From: Mycolicibacterium septicum DSM 44393
GTDB lineage: Bacteria > Actinomycetota > Actinomycetes > Mycobacteriales > Mycobacteriaceae
Assembly (NCBI RefSeq): GCF_000455325.1
Contig: NZ_HG322952.1
Coordinates: 777,552-841,551 of the forward strand
Direction of reading: 5' to 3'
Length of the DNA stretch: 64,000 bases
The notes beneath the pieces were generated by a model that did not search any database, was not told the origin of the DNA, and saw nothing but the letters and a program-made list of their open reading frames with translations. A program made the translations under genes and the position numbers. How positions within the stretch are numbered: position 1 is the first letter of the stretch; each line of letters starts with the position of its first letter. Shown here piece after piece: positions 42,364 through 50,207 of this stretch.

Positions 42364-43224
42364 TCAGTTCTCCTTTTCGGTCAGCACGGACAGGACGTGC
42401 CCGATCAGCGGCACCTGACGGACTTCAGTCGGCAGGGCATCCGGATCGACGCCGGCGCTGGTGTTCGCGGCGGTGATCGACGCGAAGTGAGTCAGTAGGT
42501 TCTCGCGCCAGCGCCCGGTGAACAGCCCGTGCGTCACCCACAAGTGCAGTTCGACGGCGGGCTCTGTCGCGCCGATCGCTTGGGCGAGACCGGCGAAAGT
42601 GCCTCCGCCGTCGCAGATGTCGTCGACCAGCAGGAACCGGCCCGCCCCCAGACCGTCTGGTGCGGTGAACCCCGACAGTGCCCCCGTCTTCGGGTCACGC
42701 ATCTTGCCTGCGGTCAGCAACGTCACACCGAGCGCGTTCGCGACCGCGCCGGCGCGGTCGACGGCACCCTTGTCGGGCGCGATCACACCGTCCCAGGAGA
42801 TCTCGGCGAGCGGCGAGGCCGCGATGAGCTCGGCGGCGCCGATGGAGTGGACCGTCGCCCCGTGAGCCGACGCGGCCGCAGCCCAGGCGCCGGAGTGCGG
42901 ATCGGCCGCGATCACGTCGCGAATCCCGGTCGCCGCGGTCAGACGAGCGACACCCTGCGCGTCGTAAGTCGCGTCGTGATCACCACGCGCCGACGGCAGA
43001 TACGGCATCACCAGGACCGGGTCCGCGTCCTGGTGAAAGGCGACCCACTGGGCGAGCGCGGCGAAATCCAGTGCGCCACCGGCGTTCCAGGCGATCGGGC
43101 GCCGACCGGAAGCCGGCTCGAGGTGACGGACGGCGACGTCACCGCCGGGGTAGGCCTCGATGGCTCCGGGTGCGGCGTCCAACCGCCGGGTGACGGGATC
43201 GTAGGTGTGGAAGCTCAGGCTCAT
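42364..43224 (-). CDS. Ribose-phosphate pyrophosphokinase-like protein (Prs paralogue)
   Basis: This 286-residue protein is a type I PRTase-fold homologue of PRPP synthetase. It has the PRPP-binding loop LVDDICDGGGTFAGLAQAIG and the MPYLPSARGDH segment expected of Prs. It is shorter than canonical Prs (about 320 residues) and is in an NAD-salvage operon with nadV, so its PRPP likely feeds NAMPT. ATG 43224. Confidence 0.88.
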   Translation of the reverse strand: MSLSFHTYDPVTRRLDAAPGAIEAYPGGDVAVRHLEPASGRRPIAWNAGGALDFAALAQWVAFHQDADPVLVMPYLPSARGDHDATYDAQGVARLTAATGIRDVIAADPHSGAWAAAASAHGATVHSIGAAELIAASPLAEISWDGVIAPDKGAVDRAGAVANALGVTLLTAGKMRDPKTGALSGFTAPDGLGAGRFLLVDDICDGGGTFAGLAQAIGATEPAVELHLWVTHGLFTGRWRENLLTHFASITAANTSAGVDPDALPTEVRQVPLIGHVLSVLTEKEN

Positions 43225-43230
43225 GACCGA

Positions 43231-43236
43231 AGCGTA
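43231..43236 (-). promoter_or_regulatory. -10 element of the NAD-salvage operon
   Basis: TACGCT on the minus strand fits TANNNT and ends six bases before the ATG, so the mRNA is probably leaderless. The palindrome at 43241-43266 covers the -35 area. Confidence 0.5.
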
Positions 43237-43240
43237 CCAG

Positions 43241-43266
43241 AGATACGGGCATATTTGCCCGTATCT
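43241..43266. promoter_or_regulatory. Perfect operator palindrome of the NAD-salvage operon
   Basis: AGATACGGGCA (43241-43251) and TGCCCGTATCT (43256-43266) are exact inverted repeats with a 4-bp TATT spacer. It sits 17 bp before the first start codon of the operon, so it is the best candidate site for the NrtR-like protein. Confidence 0.7.
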
Positions 43267-43469
43267 TTCCCAAGGCACTGTTCCAGCCCCGTCGACGGCA
43301 CGAGTTTTCCTCAGACAACAGCCATCAAGCCCTCACCAGCTCCTGTCCGTTGCCGTGCACGCTGGCTGGTTCAGCGGGGCCGCGCCTGCGGTTTCGCCCG
43401 AAAGTTGTGACCGGTAGGGAGCTTTACGCACGCAGGGTGATCTGAACCGAACACCAGGAGGTGGATGCG

Positions 43470-44390
43470 ATGTCGATGGACAAGCTGATCGATAGGTACG
43501 CCGAGGCGATAACCGCAGAGGGGTACGGATATCTGGCCGCACTGGCAACGACGATCGTCTTCGCGGTGCTCTGGCGAATCGCGACGACTCCGCGGCGCCC
43601 GGCGGTGACCGAGCCGATCGGCGCCACCGAGCTGGCGTTCCTGCGGTCAGACGTCGCCCCGGTGGTGTCCTCGCTCGCAGGTCTGCGCGCCAGCGGACGA
43701 ATCACCGCCGACGGACGGGTGGACCACGCCGTCCGCAGCCCGGAGACCGACCGGTTCACCGGTCAGGTACTGGAGCGGGCCGGCGCCGACCCAGGGCACA
43801 CCGTGCCGGGTCTGTATGCCGCAGCTCGGGACGAGCTCGCGGCGCTGGAGGAGGAGTTGAGCCGGCGCGGCCTGGCGCGAACCCGGGCCGAACGGGCCCG
43901 CATGCGCTGGGGCGCAGCGCCATCGATCTTGGTGATGGCGGTCGGCATCGGTTACGCCATCTATCTGCTGACGTCGTTGTCAGACCACCCGATCCACGCG
44001 GTCACGTTCACCGCGGTGGTGCTCGCCACGGTCCTGTACGGGGTCTTCGTGCTCCCCCACCTGCTCGGAGCGAATCGCCTGACCCGCGCAGGCCGTCGTC
44101 TGCTCGCCGCCCGGCAGAAGGAACTGGCTTATCTGGAACCCGCGAAACAGCCCGCCTTCGACACCTACGGTCCTGCTGCGGTGGCGCTGTCGGTGGCGCT
44201 GTTCGGAACCGGCGCGCTCTGGGCGATCGACCGCGACTACTCGTCGTCTGTAGAACTCGCCGGAGGCGACTCCGGTGGCGGCACCGACGGTTCCTGCTGT
44301 GGGGGCGCCTCCTGCGGGGGCGACGGCGGCGGTGGAGGTGGCTGCGGGAGCGGTTGCGGAGGTGGCTGTGGCGGAGGTTGCGGCGGATGA
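43470..44390 (+). CDS. TIGR04222-like membrane protein with Gly/Cys-rich tail
   Basis: This 306-residue protein has four hydrophobic segments (about 20-36, 150-170, 178-202, 238-258) and a cytoplasmic helical domain between the first two. The C-terminal tail of about 45 residues is almost pure Gly with seven Cys (SCCGG, SCGG, then GC every 4 residues). Positive charges put the N-terminus and the Cys-tail outside. This matches the TIGR04222 architecture, which I recall as a conserved membrane domain followed by a low-complexity tail. The tail is the candidate substrate of the coupled DUF692 enzyme. ATG 43470 follows AGGAGG; stop overlaps the next start (ATGA). Confidence 0.8.
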   Translation: MSMDKLIDRYAEAITAEGYGYLAALATTIVFAVLWRIATTPRRPAVTEPIGATELAFLRSDVAPVVSSLAGLRASGRITADGRVDHAVRSPETDRFTGQVLERAGADPGHTVPGLYAAARDELAALEEELSRRGLARTRAERARMRWGAAPSILVMAVGIGYAIYLLTSLSDHPIHAVTFTAVVLATVLYGVFVLPHLLGANRLTRAGRRLLAARQKELAYLEPAKQPAFDTYGPAAVALSVALFGTGALWAIDRDYSSSVELAGGDSGGGTDGSCCGGASCGGDGGGGGGCGSGCGGGCGGGCGG

Positions 44391-45253
44391 GCACCACGAC
44401 CCGTACCGTGCCCGCCCTGGGCGATGTGGGTATCGGCTGGCGACGTGAGATCGCCGGGGTGGTCGCCGATCTGCGGCCCGGGTTCTGCGAGGTGATCGCC
44501 GAGGCGATCCCGATTCGCCGCCGTCAGGCCCGACCGGACCCGGCCCTGGCGGATCTGGCCGCCCGCGGCGTTCCGGTGGTCCCGCACGGCGTCGCACTCT
44601 CTCTGGGCGGTGCGGAACCCGTGCAGCCCAAGCGAGTCCGGCGGCTGGCCGCCTGCGCACGAGCACTCGGCGCTCCGGTGGTCAGTGAGCACATCGCCTT
44701 TGTCCGGGCCGACGGGATCGAGGCCGGGCATCTGCTGCCGGTGCCCCGCACCCGGGAGGCCCTCGACGTGTTGGCGGCCAACATCGACCGCACCCGGCGC
44801 GAACTGCCGGTGCCGCTGGCTGTGGAGAACATCGCCGCCTTCGTCGAGTGGCCGGAGTCCGATCTCACCGAATCGGAGTTCCTCACCGAACTGGTGGAAC
44901 GCACCGGCGTGCTGCTGGTCCTGGACGTGGCGAACGTGTACGCCAACGCCCGCAACCGCGGGCGCGATCCACTCGGGGAGCTGACCCGGCTGCCGGTGGA
45001 ACAGGTGGCCTACAGCCACGTCGCCGGCGGCCGGGAGGGCGCGGATTTCTACCACGACACACATACCGATCGGACTCCGTTGGAGGTGCTGGACCTGGTC
45101 ACCGCGCTGCGGGAGCGGGTCGACACCCCGTTCATGCTGGAGCGCGACGGCCGGTTCCCGCCCGCGGCAGAACTTTTCGACGAGTTGGACGCGATCTCCG
45201 CGGCCGCGGGGGCCGCTCCGATCACCTCCCGGGCACGAAAGGCGTGGGCATGA
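44387..45253 (+). CDS. DUF692 / MNIO multinuclear iron oxidative enzyme
   Basis: This 288-residue TIM-barrel protein belongs to the DUF692 family (MNIO), which includes MbnB, TglH and ChrH. These use two or three non-haem irons to modify cysteines of ribosomal peptides. Likely iron ligands are H67 (VPHG), E101/H102 (SEH), E147-N148 (VEN), D180-N183 (LDVAN), H211 (SHVAGG), D224/H226 (DTHTD) and E252 (LERDG). It overlaps both neighbours by 4 bp. Length fits the family. The partner protein MbnC/TglI type is not present, but the following small gene may replace it. Confidence 0.93.
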   Translation: MSTTTRTVPALGDVGIGWRREIAGVVADLRPGFCEVIAEAIPIRRRQARPDPALADLAARGVPVVPHGVALSLGGAEPVQPKRVRRLAACARALGAPVVSEHIAFVRADGIEAGHLLPVPRTREALDVLAANIDRTRRELPVPLAVENIAAFVEWPESDLTESEFLTELVERTGVLLVLDVANVYANARNRGRDPLGELTRLPVEQVAYSHVAGGREGADFYHDTHTDRTPLEVLDLVTALRERVDTPFMLERDGRFPPAAELFDELDAISAAAGAAPITSRARKAWA

Positions 45254-45474
45254 GAGACACATTGGCGCAGCGTCAGGAGGCCTTGGTGCGGGCATTGGTG
45301 GCCGGCGGCCCGGTGCCGCCGGGCTTCGATCCGGCAGCGGTGGCCGCAGCCGGCGAGGTGTGCCGCCACAAACGCGACGCGCACGCGGGTAGCACCACTC
45401 GCCGACGCTGGTGGTGGTCGTTGTGCCGCCGAAACACGGACAGGGCTGACCAGCGTGACACGATGGTCAGATGA
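45250..45474 (+). CDS. Small protein, probable partner of the MNIO enzyme
   Basis: This 74-residue reading frame opens with a helical segment ([31 protein letters not shown]) resembling the SCO6045-like C-terminal domain that I recall next to actinobacterial DUF692 genes. The end is basic and Trp-rich. ATGA overlaps on both sides make coupled translation likely. It may present the tail to the enzyme. Inference only. Confidence 0.6.
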   Translation: MRDTLAQRQEALVRALVAGGPVPPGFDPAAVAAAGEVCRHKRDAHAGSTTRRRWWWSLCRRNTDRADQRDTMVR

Positions 45475-46292
45475 GTGACTGGACGAGGGGAAGACTTTTC
45501 GGCGCTTTGAAAGCGGCCGGAGCGGCTTCGATGGTGGGTTGTGCGTTGATGCTGGGTGCCGGTGCCGCGCAGGCGGATCCGGCGCCGTTCGAGCCGCCGA
45601 GGCTCGTACCTGCCGACGGCGCGACCGTCGGCGTGGCCCAGCCGATCATCATCAACTTCCCGGGCCCCGTCGAAGATGCCGGCGCCACCGAAAACTCCAT
45701 CCACGTCTCGTCGGTGCCGGAAGTTCCCGGCAAGTTCTACTGGATCACCCCCACGCAACTGCGCTGGCGTCCGCTGAGCTTCTGGCCCGCCCACACCGCG
45801 GTCACCGTCGATGCCGGCGGCACGGTGTCCAACTTCACCACCGGGGACACCCTGGTGGCCACCGCCAACGACGCCACCCACCAACTGACCGTCACCCGCA
45901 ACGGGGCCGTGGAGAAAACCATCCCGATGTCGATGGGCATGGCGTCCGGTGGCCGCCAGACTCCGAACGGCACCTTCTACGTCCAAGAAAAGATGCCCTC
46001 GGTGGTGATGGATTCGTCGACCTATGGCGTCCCGGTCAACTCTGCGAACGGATACAAACTGACGGTCGATCTGGCGGTCCGCTTCGACGACAGCGGCGAC
46101 TTCGTGCACAGCGCTCCGTGGTCTGTCGCCGATCAGGGCAAGCGCAACGTCAGTCACGGCTGTATCAACATCAGCCCCGCCAACGCGAGGTGGTTCTTCG
46201 ACACCTTCGGCCCCGGCGATCCCATCGTCGTGCAGAACTCCTCCGGCGGCACGTACTCCCGGTACGACGGTTCCAACGATTGGCAGATCTAG
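45471..46292 (+). CDS. L,D-transpeptidase (YkuD domain), secreted
   Basis: This 273-residue exported protein has a signal sequence (cleavage near AQA, residue 34-35), an Ig-like domain (about 45-125) and a YkuD L,D-transpeptidase domain with the catalytic SHGCIN motif (His229, Cys231) and upstream H213. It forms 3-3 cross-links in peptidoglycan, a mycobacterial feature. It overlaps the small gene by ATGA, the only wall enzyme in the chain, which suggests that the MNIO system acts at the cell wall. It could alternatively be a chance neighbour in one operon. Confidence 0.92.
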   Translation: MSDWTRGRLFGALKAAGAASMVGCALMLGAGAAQADPAPFEPPRLVPADGATVGVAQPIIINFPGPVEDAGATENSIHVSSVPEVPGKFYWITPTQLRWRPLSFWPAHTAVTVDAGGTVSNFTTGDTLVATANDATHQLTVTRNGAVEKTIPMSMGMASGGRQTPNGTFYVQEKMPSVVMDSSTYGVPVNSANGYKLTVDLAVRFDDSGDFVHSAPWSVADQGKRNVSHGCINISPANARWFFDTFGPGDPIVVQNSSGGTYSRYDGSNDWQI

Positions 46293-46298
46293 CCGAGA

Positions 46299-46356
46299 AG
46301 GGCCGCAGCGTTCCGACGATCGTCGAGAGCAGTCGATCTGACGTCGTTGCGGCCCT
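46299..46356 (+). terminator. Possible stem-loop after the L,D-transpeptidase gene
   Basis: AGGGCCGCAGCG (46299-46310) pairs with CGTTGCGGCCCT (46345-46356) with one G-U type mismatch and a 34-nt loop. It may end the four-gene operon. Confidence 0.45.
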
Positions 46357-46401
46357 CGGCGTTTCTCCGGGCCCGAACGCGCGAACCCCCAGAAACAGAA
46401 A

Positions 46402-46423
46402 AACCCGCTACGGGTAGCGGGTT
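46402..46423 (-). terminator. Rho-independent terminator of the tRNA operon
   Basis: AACCCGCTA / TAGCGGGTT, 9-bp stem with 4-nt loop. Read on the minus strand it is followed by a U-rich run (TTTTTCTGTTT). It closes the Glu-Asp-Phe tRNA operon. Confidence 0.8.
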
Positions 46424-46430
46424 CTCTCAG

Positions 46431-46504
46431 TGGCCAGGGCCGGGATCGAACCGGCGACCTTCCGCTTTTCAGGCGGACGCTCGTACCAACTGAGCTACCT
46501 GGCC
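46431..46504 (-). tRNA. tRNA-Phe (GAA)
   Basis: A 74-nt cloverleaf: 7-bp acceptor stem GGCCAGG/CCTGGCC with discriminator A, D-arm GCTCAGTTGG, anticodon loop CTGAAAA giving GAA, and the T-loop GGTTCGATCC. No CCA is encoded. Confidence 0.97.
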
Positions 46505-46548
46505 GGAAGGCACCGGCTCTCGCAAACCGAACTGCCTCGCCGTGATGG

Positions 46549-46622
46549 CGACCCTGACGGGACTCGAACCCGCGACCTCCGCCGTGACAGGGCGGCGCGC
46601 TAACCAACTGCGCCACAGGGCC
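46549..46622 (-). tRNA. tRNA-Asp (GTC)
   Basis: A 74-nt cloverleaf with acceptor GGCCCTG/CAGGGTC, discriminator G, anticodon loop CTGTCAC giving GTC, and T-loop GGTTCGAGTCC. TGG (CCA on the minus strand) follows. Confidence 0.97.
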
Positions 46623-46668
46623 TTGCTTTCCTGCTTACTGCATATGTTCCAACGTTACCGTTGTCACG

Positions 46669-46741
46669 TACCCCCAACGGGATTCGAACCCGTGCTACCG
46701 CCGTGAAAGGGCGGCGTCCTAGGCCACTAGACGATGGGGGC
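46669..46741 (-). tRNA. tRNA-Glu (TTC)
   Basis: A 73-nt cloverleaf with acceptor GCCCCCA/TGGGGGT, discriminator A, anticodon loop CTTTCAC giving TTC, and T-loop GGTTCGAATCC. First gene of the minus-strand tRNA trio. Confidence 0.97.
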
Positions 46742-46874
46742 CTAATCCGAATCTCTCCGGGGTGTTCACAACGTGTCCGTTGGGAGCTTCGATAGCTTAG
46801 GGTACGGATGCCCAAATCTTCAAACCCGGTGGTCGCAACACCAATTTCCTCCATCTTGTACCCTGTCTTCTCGC

Positions 46875-46950
46875 GCCCCTATAGCTCAGTTGGTAGAGCT
46901 ACGGACTTTTAATCCGCAGGTCGTAGGTTCGAGCCCTACTGGGGGCACCA
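46875..46950 (+). tRNA. tRNA-Lys (TTT)
   Basis: A 76-nt gene including encoded CCA: acceptor GCCCCTA/TGGGGGC with one G-U pair, anticodon loop CTTTTAA giving TTT, and T-loop GGTTCGAGCCC. It is divergent from the Glu-Asp-Phe trio. Mobile elements often target such genes, but no attachment repeat is seen. Confidence 0.97.
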
Positions 46951-47006
46951 CACACCCGCCGCAAGGCGGGTCACGGTGCGGCCGAAATGCTCCGCGCACC
47001 GCCCGT

Positions 47007-47372
47007 TCAGGCGCTCCGCGCGGTCGCGATCTCGTCGGCCAGCGGTGCGATCGCGGCGATGATCTGACCGACGGTCGACTCGGGCACCCCGGCGTCGGCG
47101 AGGCTGTCGCCCAGGTGGCCGGCCACGAGGTTGAAATGGTGCATGGTGATGCCGCGCCCCTGATGGACCTGCCGCATCGGCGCACCGGCGTAAGGCTGTG
47201 GCCCGCCCAGCGCGGCGGCGAAAAACTCCACCTGCCTGCCCTTGAGCCGGGCCATGTTGGTTCCGGTGAAGAACCCGGACAGCTGGTCATCGGCCAGCAC
47301 CCGCCGGTAGAAGTCTTCGACGACGGTCTCGAGTGCCTCGGCCCCGCCGATCTGGTCATAGATGGTCGTCAT
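47007..47372 (-). CDS. glbN: Group I truncated haemoglobin (HbN-like)
   Basis: This 121-residue globin has the tyrosine B10 in [13 protein letters not shown], the motif [17 protein letters not shown] and a proximal histidine in [11 protein letters not shown]. It is very similar to M. tuberculosis HbN (Rv1542c), a nitric-oxide dioxygenase. The pre-A N-terminal extension of HbN is absent here. It is located next to tRNA-Lys. Confidence 0.95.
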   Translation of the reverse strand: MTTIYDQIGGAEALETVVEDFYRRVLADDQLSGFFTGTNMARLKGRQVEFFAAALGGPQPYAGAPMRQVHQGRGITMHHFNLVAGHLGDSLADAGVPESTVGQIIAAIAPLADEIATARSA

Positions 47373-47533
47373 GGCGTCAGCATCGACGAACGCCGTTGCC
47401 CTGCAATTACCGCCGCGTAGCCGCTCAGCTACAGCGGCCTCACAGGTAAGGGGTATGCGTGAGCGCGGCGGGCCACTCCCGTTTATCGTTATGGCCGGGG
47501 GTCGTTCAGCAATTGGATCGAAGGAGTCACCGA

Positions 47534-47890
47534 ATGTTGTCCCGGCGCCCGCGCACTCGAGTCATGGCCACCGCGATCGGTGCCGCCGCGCTGGCTGCAA
47601 GCGCCGCATTCGGGGCCGCACCGGCCCACGCGGACGCTCAGGACGACCAGTTCTTCACCATCGTCAACGACCTGAAAATCCCCACGACTTCGCCCGAGGA
47701 GGCCGGCCAGGTCGGTCGCGGAGTCTGTGACGCGCTCACGAAGGGCAAGATCGAGCCCGCACGCACGGTGCGGGGAGTCATCAGCCAGCTGATGAACCAG
47801 GCCGGCATCGACAAGCACCAGGCCGCCAACCTGGTGCGGGGCGCGGTCAAGGTCTACTGCCCGCAGAACGCGCCGTTCGTCGGGCGCTGA
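47534..47890 (+). CDS. DUF732 secreted protein
   Basis: This 118-residue protein has a Sec signal peptide (cut near PAHA, residue 33) and a DUF732 domain: [32 protein letters not shown] and a second cysteine in YCPQNAP, which probably form a disulfide. DUF732 proteins are abundant in mycobacteria; their role is unknown. ATG 47534 follows AAGGAG. Confidence 0.85.
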   Translation: MLSRRPRTRVMATAIGAAALAASAAFGAAPAHADAQDDQFFTIVNDLKIPTTSPEEAGQVGRGVCDALTKGKIEPARTVRGVISQLMNQAGIDKHQAANLVRGAVKVYCPQNAPFVGR

Positions 47891-47895
47891 AGCCC

Positions 47896-48927
47896 TCAGA
47901 CCTCAGGGCAGTAGTGCATCCCGTTGTCGCGGTGACCGATTGGCGGCAGGTTGCGGGCCGGGGTGTGCACCAGCGGAGCGTCGGCCGGGATTCGTCCCTT
48001 GACGCGATCCCACGCGCTGCGCGCCCGTGGATGCATACGGTGCCGGACGGGCACCAGTTTGAAAACCTTGCCGATCACCTTGCCCAGCAGTCGATGGATC
48101 TTCTCGTCGCGCTCAGACCAGGTGTATCCCATCAGCTCTCGCACCGCCGGGTGGTACAGGCCGACGGTGAACCATACGAACAACGGGTGCACCACGTGCT
48201 TGCGCTGCAGCGCCCACATCCAGTCCGGCATCTTCGACGCGAACGGCGGCTTCGGCAGCTCACTCAGGTCCAGCACTTCACGGGCAGCCTGGTTGTTCTC
48301 TAACACGTTGCGGCACATGTGTTCCCAGTAGACCTGGAAGTCCTCCCAGGTTTCCGGCACGGGCCGCATGCTCATCCCGTACATCGAGTACCACTGCTTG
48401 TGCTCTTCGAACAGCTGCCGCTTGTCGGCCTCGGAGATCCCGCCCGCGAGCCGGTCCGCCACGATGATCGTGCCGACGAAGAACGTCGAGTGCGCCCAGT
48501 AGAAGACCTCGGGATTCAGCGCGTGATAGCGGCGCCCCTGAGCGTCGACCCCTTTGATGTCGACGTGGTAGTCGCGCACCTCGGCACCGGTCTGCGGCGC
48601 GCGGTCCCCGTCGAACACCACGCCACCGATGGGGTACAGCGAGCGCAGCAGCCGGGGCCAGCGTTCCTGGAAGAAGATCGAGTGCTCCGTGACCGCCGCG
48701 CCGAGCAGCGGGTGCATGTTCTGCATCGAGCCGGCCCACGGCCCCTGGAGCATGCCCCGCCAGTCGCCGAAGTACTTCCATGTCAGCGAATCCGGTCCGA
48801 GCGGGATCGGCGGCGCCTCATAGCCGCCAGGGGCGGCCGGACAACCCGACGCCACAGCAGCGGATCCGCTGGTCACGGGGCATGTCTCAGAAGTATCTTG
48901 TGTCACAGGTGCGCTTTCTGCCGGCAA
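47896..48927 (-). CDS. Oxygenase MpaB family protein (DUF2236 / Lcp-like)
   Basis: This 343-residue protein of the MpaB/latex-clearing family has a b-type haem-binding His in the ALNPEVFYWAHSTFFVGTI segment and the CRNVLENN motif. Relatives are haem-dependent oxygenases or peroxygenases on polyisoprene or mycophenolic intermediates; the substrate is unknown. Start TTG 48927 is preferred with CAGGA upstream, but GTG 48906 or 48876 is possible. The TetR gene is divergent, with an operator-like site between. Confidence 0.88.
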   Translation of the reverse strand: MPAESAPVTQDTSETCPVTSGSAAVASGCPAAPGGYEAPPIPLGPDSLTWKYFGDWRGMLQGPWAGSMQNMHPLLGAAVTEHSIFFQERWPRLLRSLYPIGGVVFDGDRAPQTGAEVRDYHVDIKGVDAQGRRYHALNPEVFYWAHSTFFVGTIIVADRLAGGISEADKRQLFEEHKQWYSMYGMSMRPVPETWEDFQVYWEHMCRNVLENNQAAREVLDLSELPKPPFASKMPDWMWALQRKHVVHPLFVWFTVGLYHPAVRELMGYTWSERDEKIHRLLGKVIGKVFKLVPVRHRMHPRARSAWDRVKGRIPADAPLVHTPARNLPPIGHRDNGMHYCPEV

Positions 48928-48949
48928 GACGATGGTCCTGTTTCAAAAG

Positions 48950-48967
48950 TGACTACATACGTTGTCA
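48950..48967. promoter_or_regulatory. 18-bp pseudo-palindrome between MpaB and TetR
   Basis: TGACTACATACGTTGTCA has TGAC...GTCA ends and 7 of 9 paired positions. It lies 23 bp upstream of the MpaB start and 19 bp before the TetR start. Confidence 0.5.
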
Positions 48968-48986
48968 TCAAAGCTTAGGAGTAGAT

Positions 48987-49571
48987 GTGCCATCCGGTCA
49001 ACGACGCGGCCGATGGTCGGGCGTTCCGCTTCAGGAACGCACGGCTCGCCGGCGCGACGAACTGATCGCCGCAGGCGTCACCCTGCTGGGCAAAGCCGAC
49101 GGCCCGGCCCTCACGGTCCGCGCGGTGTGCCGCGCGGCCGAACTCACCGAACGGTATTTCTACGAGAGCTTCACCGACCGCGACACCTTCGTGCGGGCCG
49201 TCTACGACGACGTCTGCGCCCGGGCGATGTCGGCGCTGACCACCGCCGTCACTCCCCGCGACGCGGTGGAACAATTCGTCGCCATCATGGTCGACGACCC
49301 CACCCGCGGCCGCGTGCTGTTGCTGGCCCCCGAATCCGAGCCGGTGCTCACCCGCTCGGGCGCGGAGTGGATGCCCGACTTCATCGGCCTGCTGCAACGC
49401 AAACTGACCCGCATCGCCGACCCGGTGCGTCAGGCGATGGTCGCCACCAGCCTGATCGGCGCGCTCACGGCGCTGTTCACCGCGTACCTCGACGACAGGC
49501 TGCCGGCCAGCCGCGAGCAGTTCATCGACTACTGCGTCGACATGCTGCTCGGCCGGGCCGGCAGCTTCTGA
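48987..49571 (+). CDS. TetR-family regulator
   Basis: This 194-residue TetR has its HTH at about residues 18-62 (AAGVTLLGKADGPALTVRAVCRAAELTERYFYESFTDRDTF). The start is GTG 48987 with AGGAG five bases upstream. It is divergent from the MpaB gene and probably represses it through the 18-bp site. Confidence 0.9.
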   Translation: MPSGQRRGRWSGVPLQERTARRRDELIAAGVTLLGKADGPALTVRAVCRAAELTERYFYESFTDRDTFVRAVYDDVCARAMSALTTAVTPRDAVEQFVAIMVDDPTRGRVLLLAPESEPVLTRSGAEWMPDFIGLLQRKLTRIADPVRQAMVATSLIGALTALFTAYLDDRLPASREQFIDYCVDMLLGRAGSF

Positions 49572-49586
49572 GGGATCCCGGGAGCT

Positions 49587-50027
49587 CTACTCGTCAGGCG
49601 TGCTGGCCTCGGCGATCGGCTCCTGCTCCGCCGCGGCGGCCTCATCTTCGGCCGCCTTGGCCTCACGGCCCGCCGGGCTGGCTATCGACGCGCCCGGATG
49701 TTCCTCGGTGGCGTGGTCGCCATCGCAGTTGAGTGCCACCTGGGTGACGTCTTCTTTGTATTCGTAGTAGGTGTCGGACGTCTGCGGCACCAACTGCCGG
49801 ACGGTCCACGCGCTGGTGACGATGCACTCGTCACGCGGCAAGCGACTGCCCACGGTGACCGCGACATGCGCAGTGCCTCCGCCGTCCTCGATAGCCGTGA
49901 CAGCGTCGCTGTAGGTCTGCCCCACCACGTCCGGTGCCGCTTGGGCCGCCCCCGCGCCCACGACCGCGAACGCAAAACCCGCCGCGGATACACCGATGAC
50001 ACTTCCGAACCCGATCGCGATCTTCAT
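49587..50027 (-). CDS. Secreted protein, PASTA-like domain (paralogue B)
   Basis: This 146-residue protein has a signal peptide (cleavage near AQA, residue 29-30), then PDVVGQTYSDAVTAIEDGGG, a PASTA-like opening, a Cys pair (DECIV and ALNCDGDH), and an acidic Ala/Glu tail. It is a tandem paralogue of the gene at 50208. Confidence 0.8.
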   Translation of the reverse strand: MKIAIGFGSVIGVSAAGFAFAVVGAGAAQAAPDVVGQTYSDAVTAIEDGGGTAHVAVTVGSRLPRDECIVTSAWTVRQLVPQTSDTYYEYKEDVTQVALNCDGDHATEEHPGASIASPAGREAKAAEDEAAAAEQEPIAEASTPDE

Positions 50028-50207
50028 CTAGCCCGACCTTCCCCGTCCGGTGATCTCTCCCGGAGAGGTGGGGTGCCAGCGTTTACGCCCGCGCTTGTCA
50101 GCCGCCCCTCGTTCCGCGGCAAGGTGCCACAGAAGACTCTTTGGGAGCTGACCTGAAGTTTAGTCGGCGATTAGGCTCACATCGAGTAATTAACGGCCAC
50201 TTAACCG

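Noticed and set aside
46875-46950. tRNA-Lys as an integration site
   Set aside because: No second copy of the tRNA 3' end and no integrase nearby; flanking genes are core genes.
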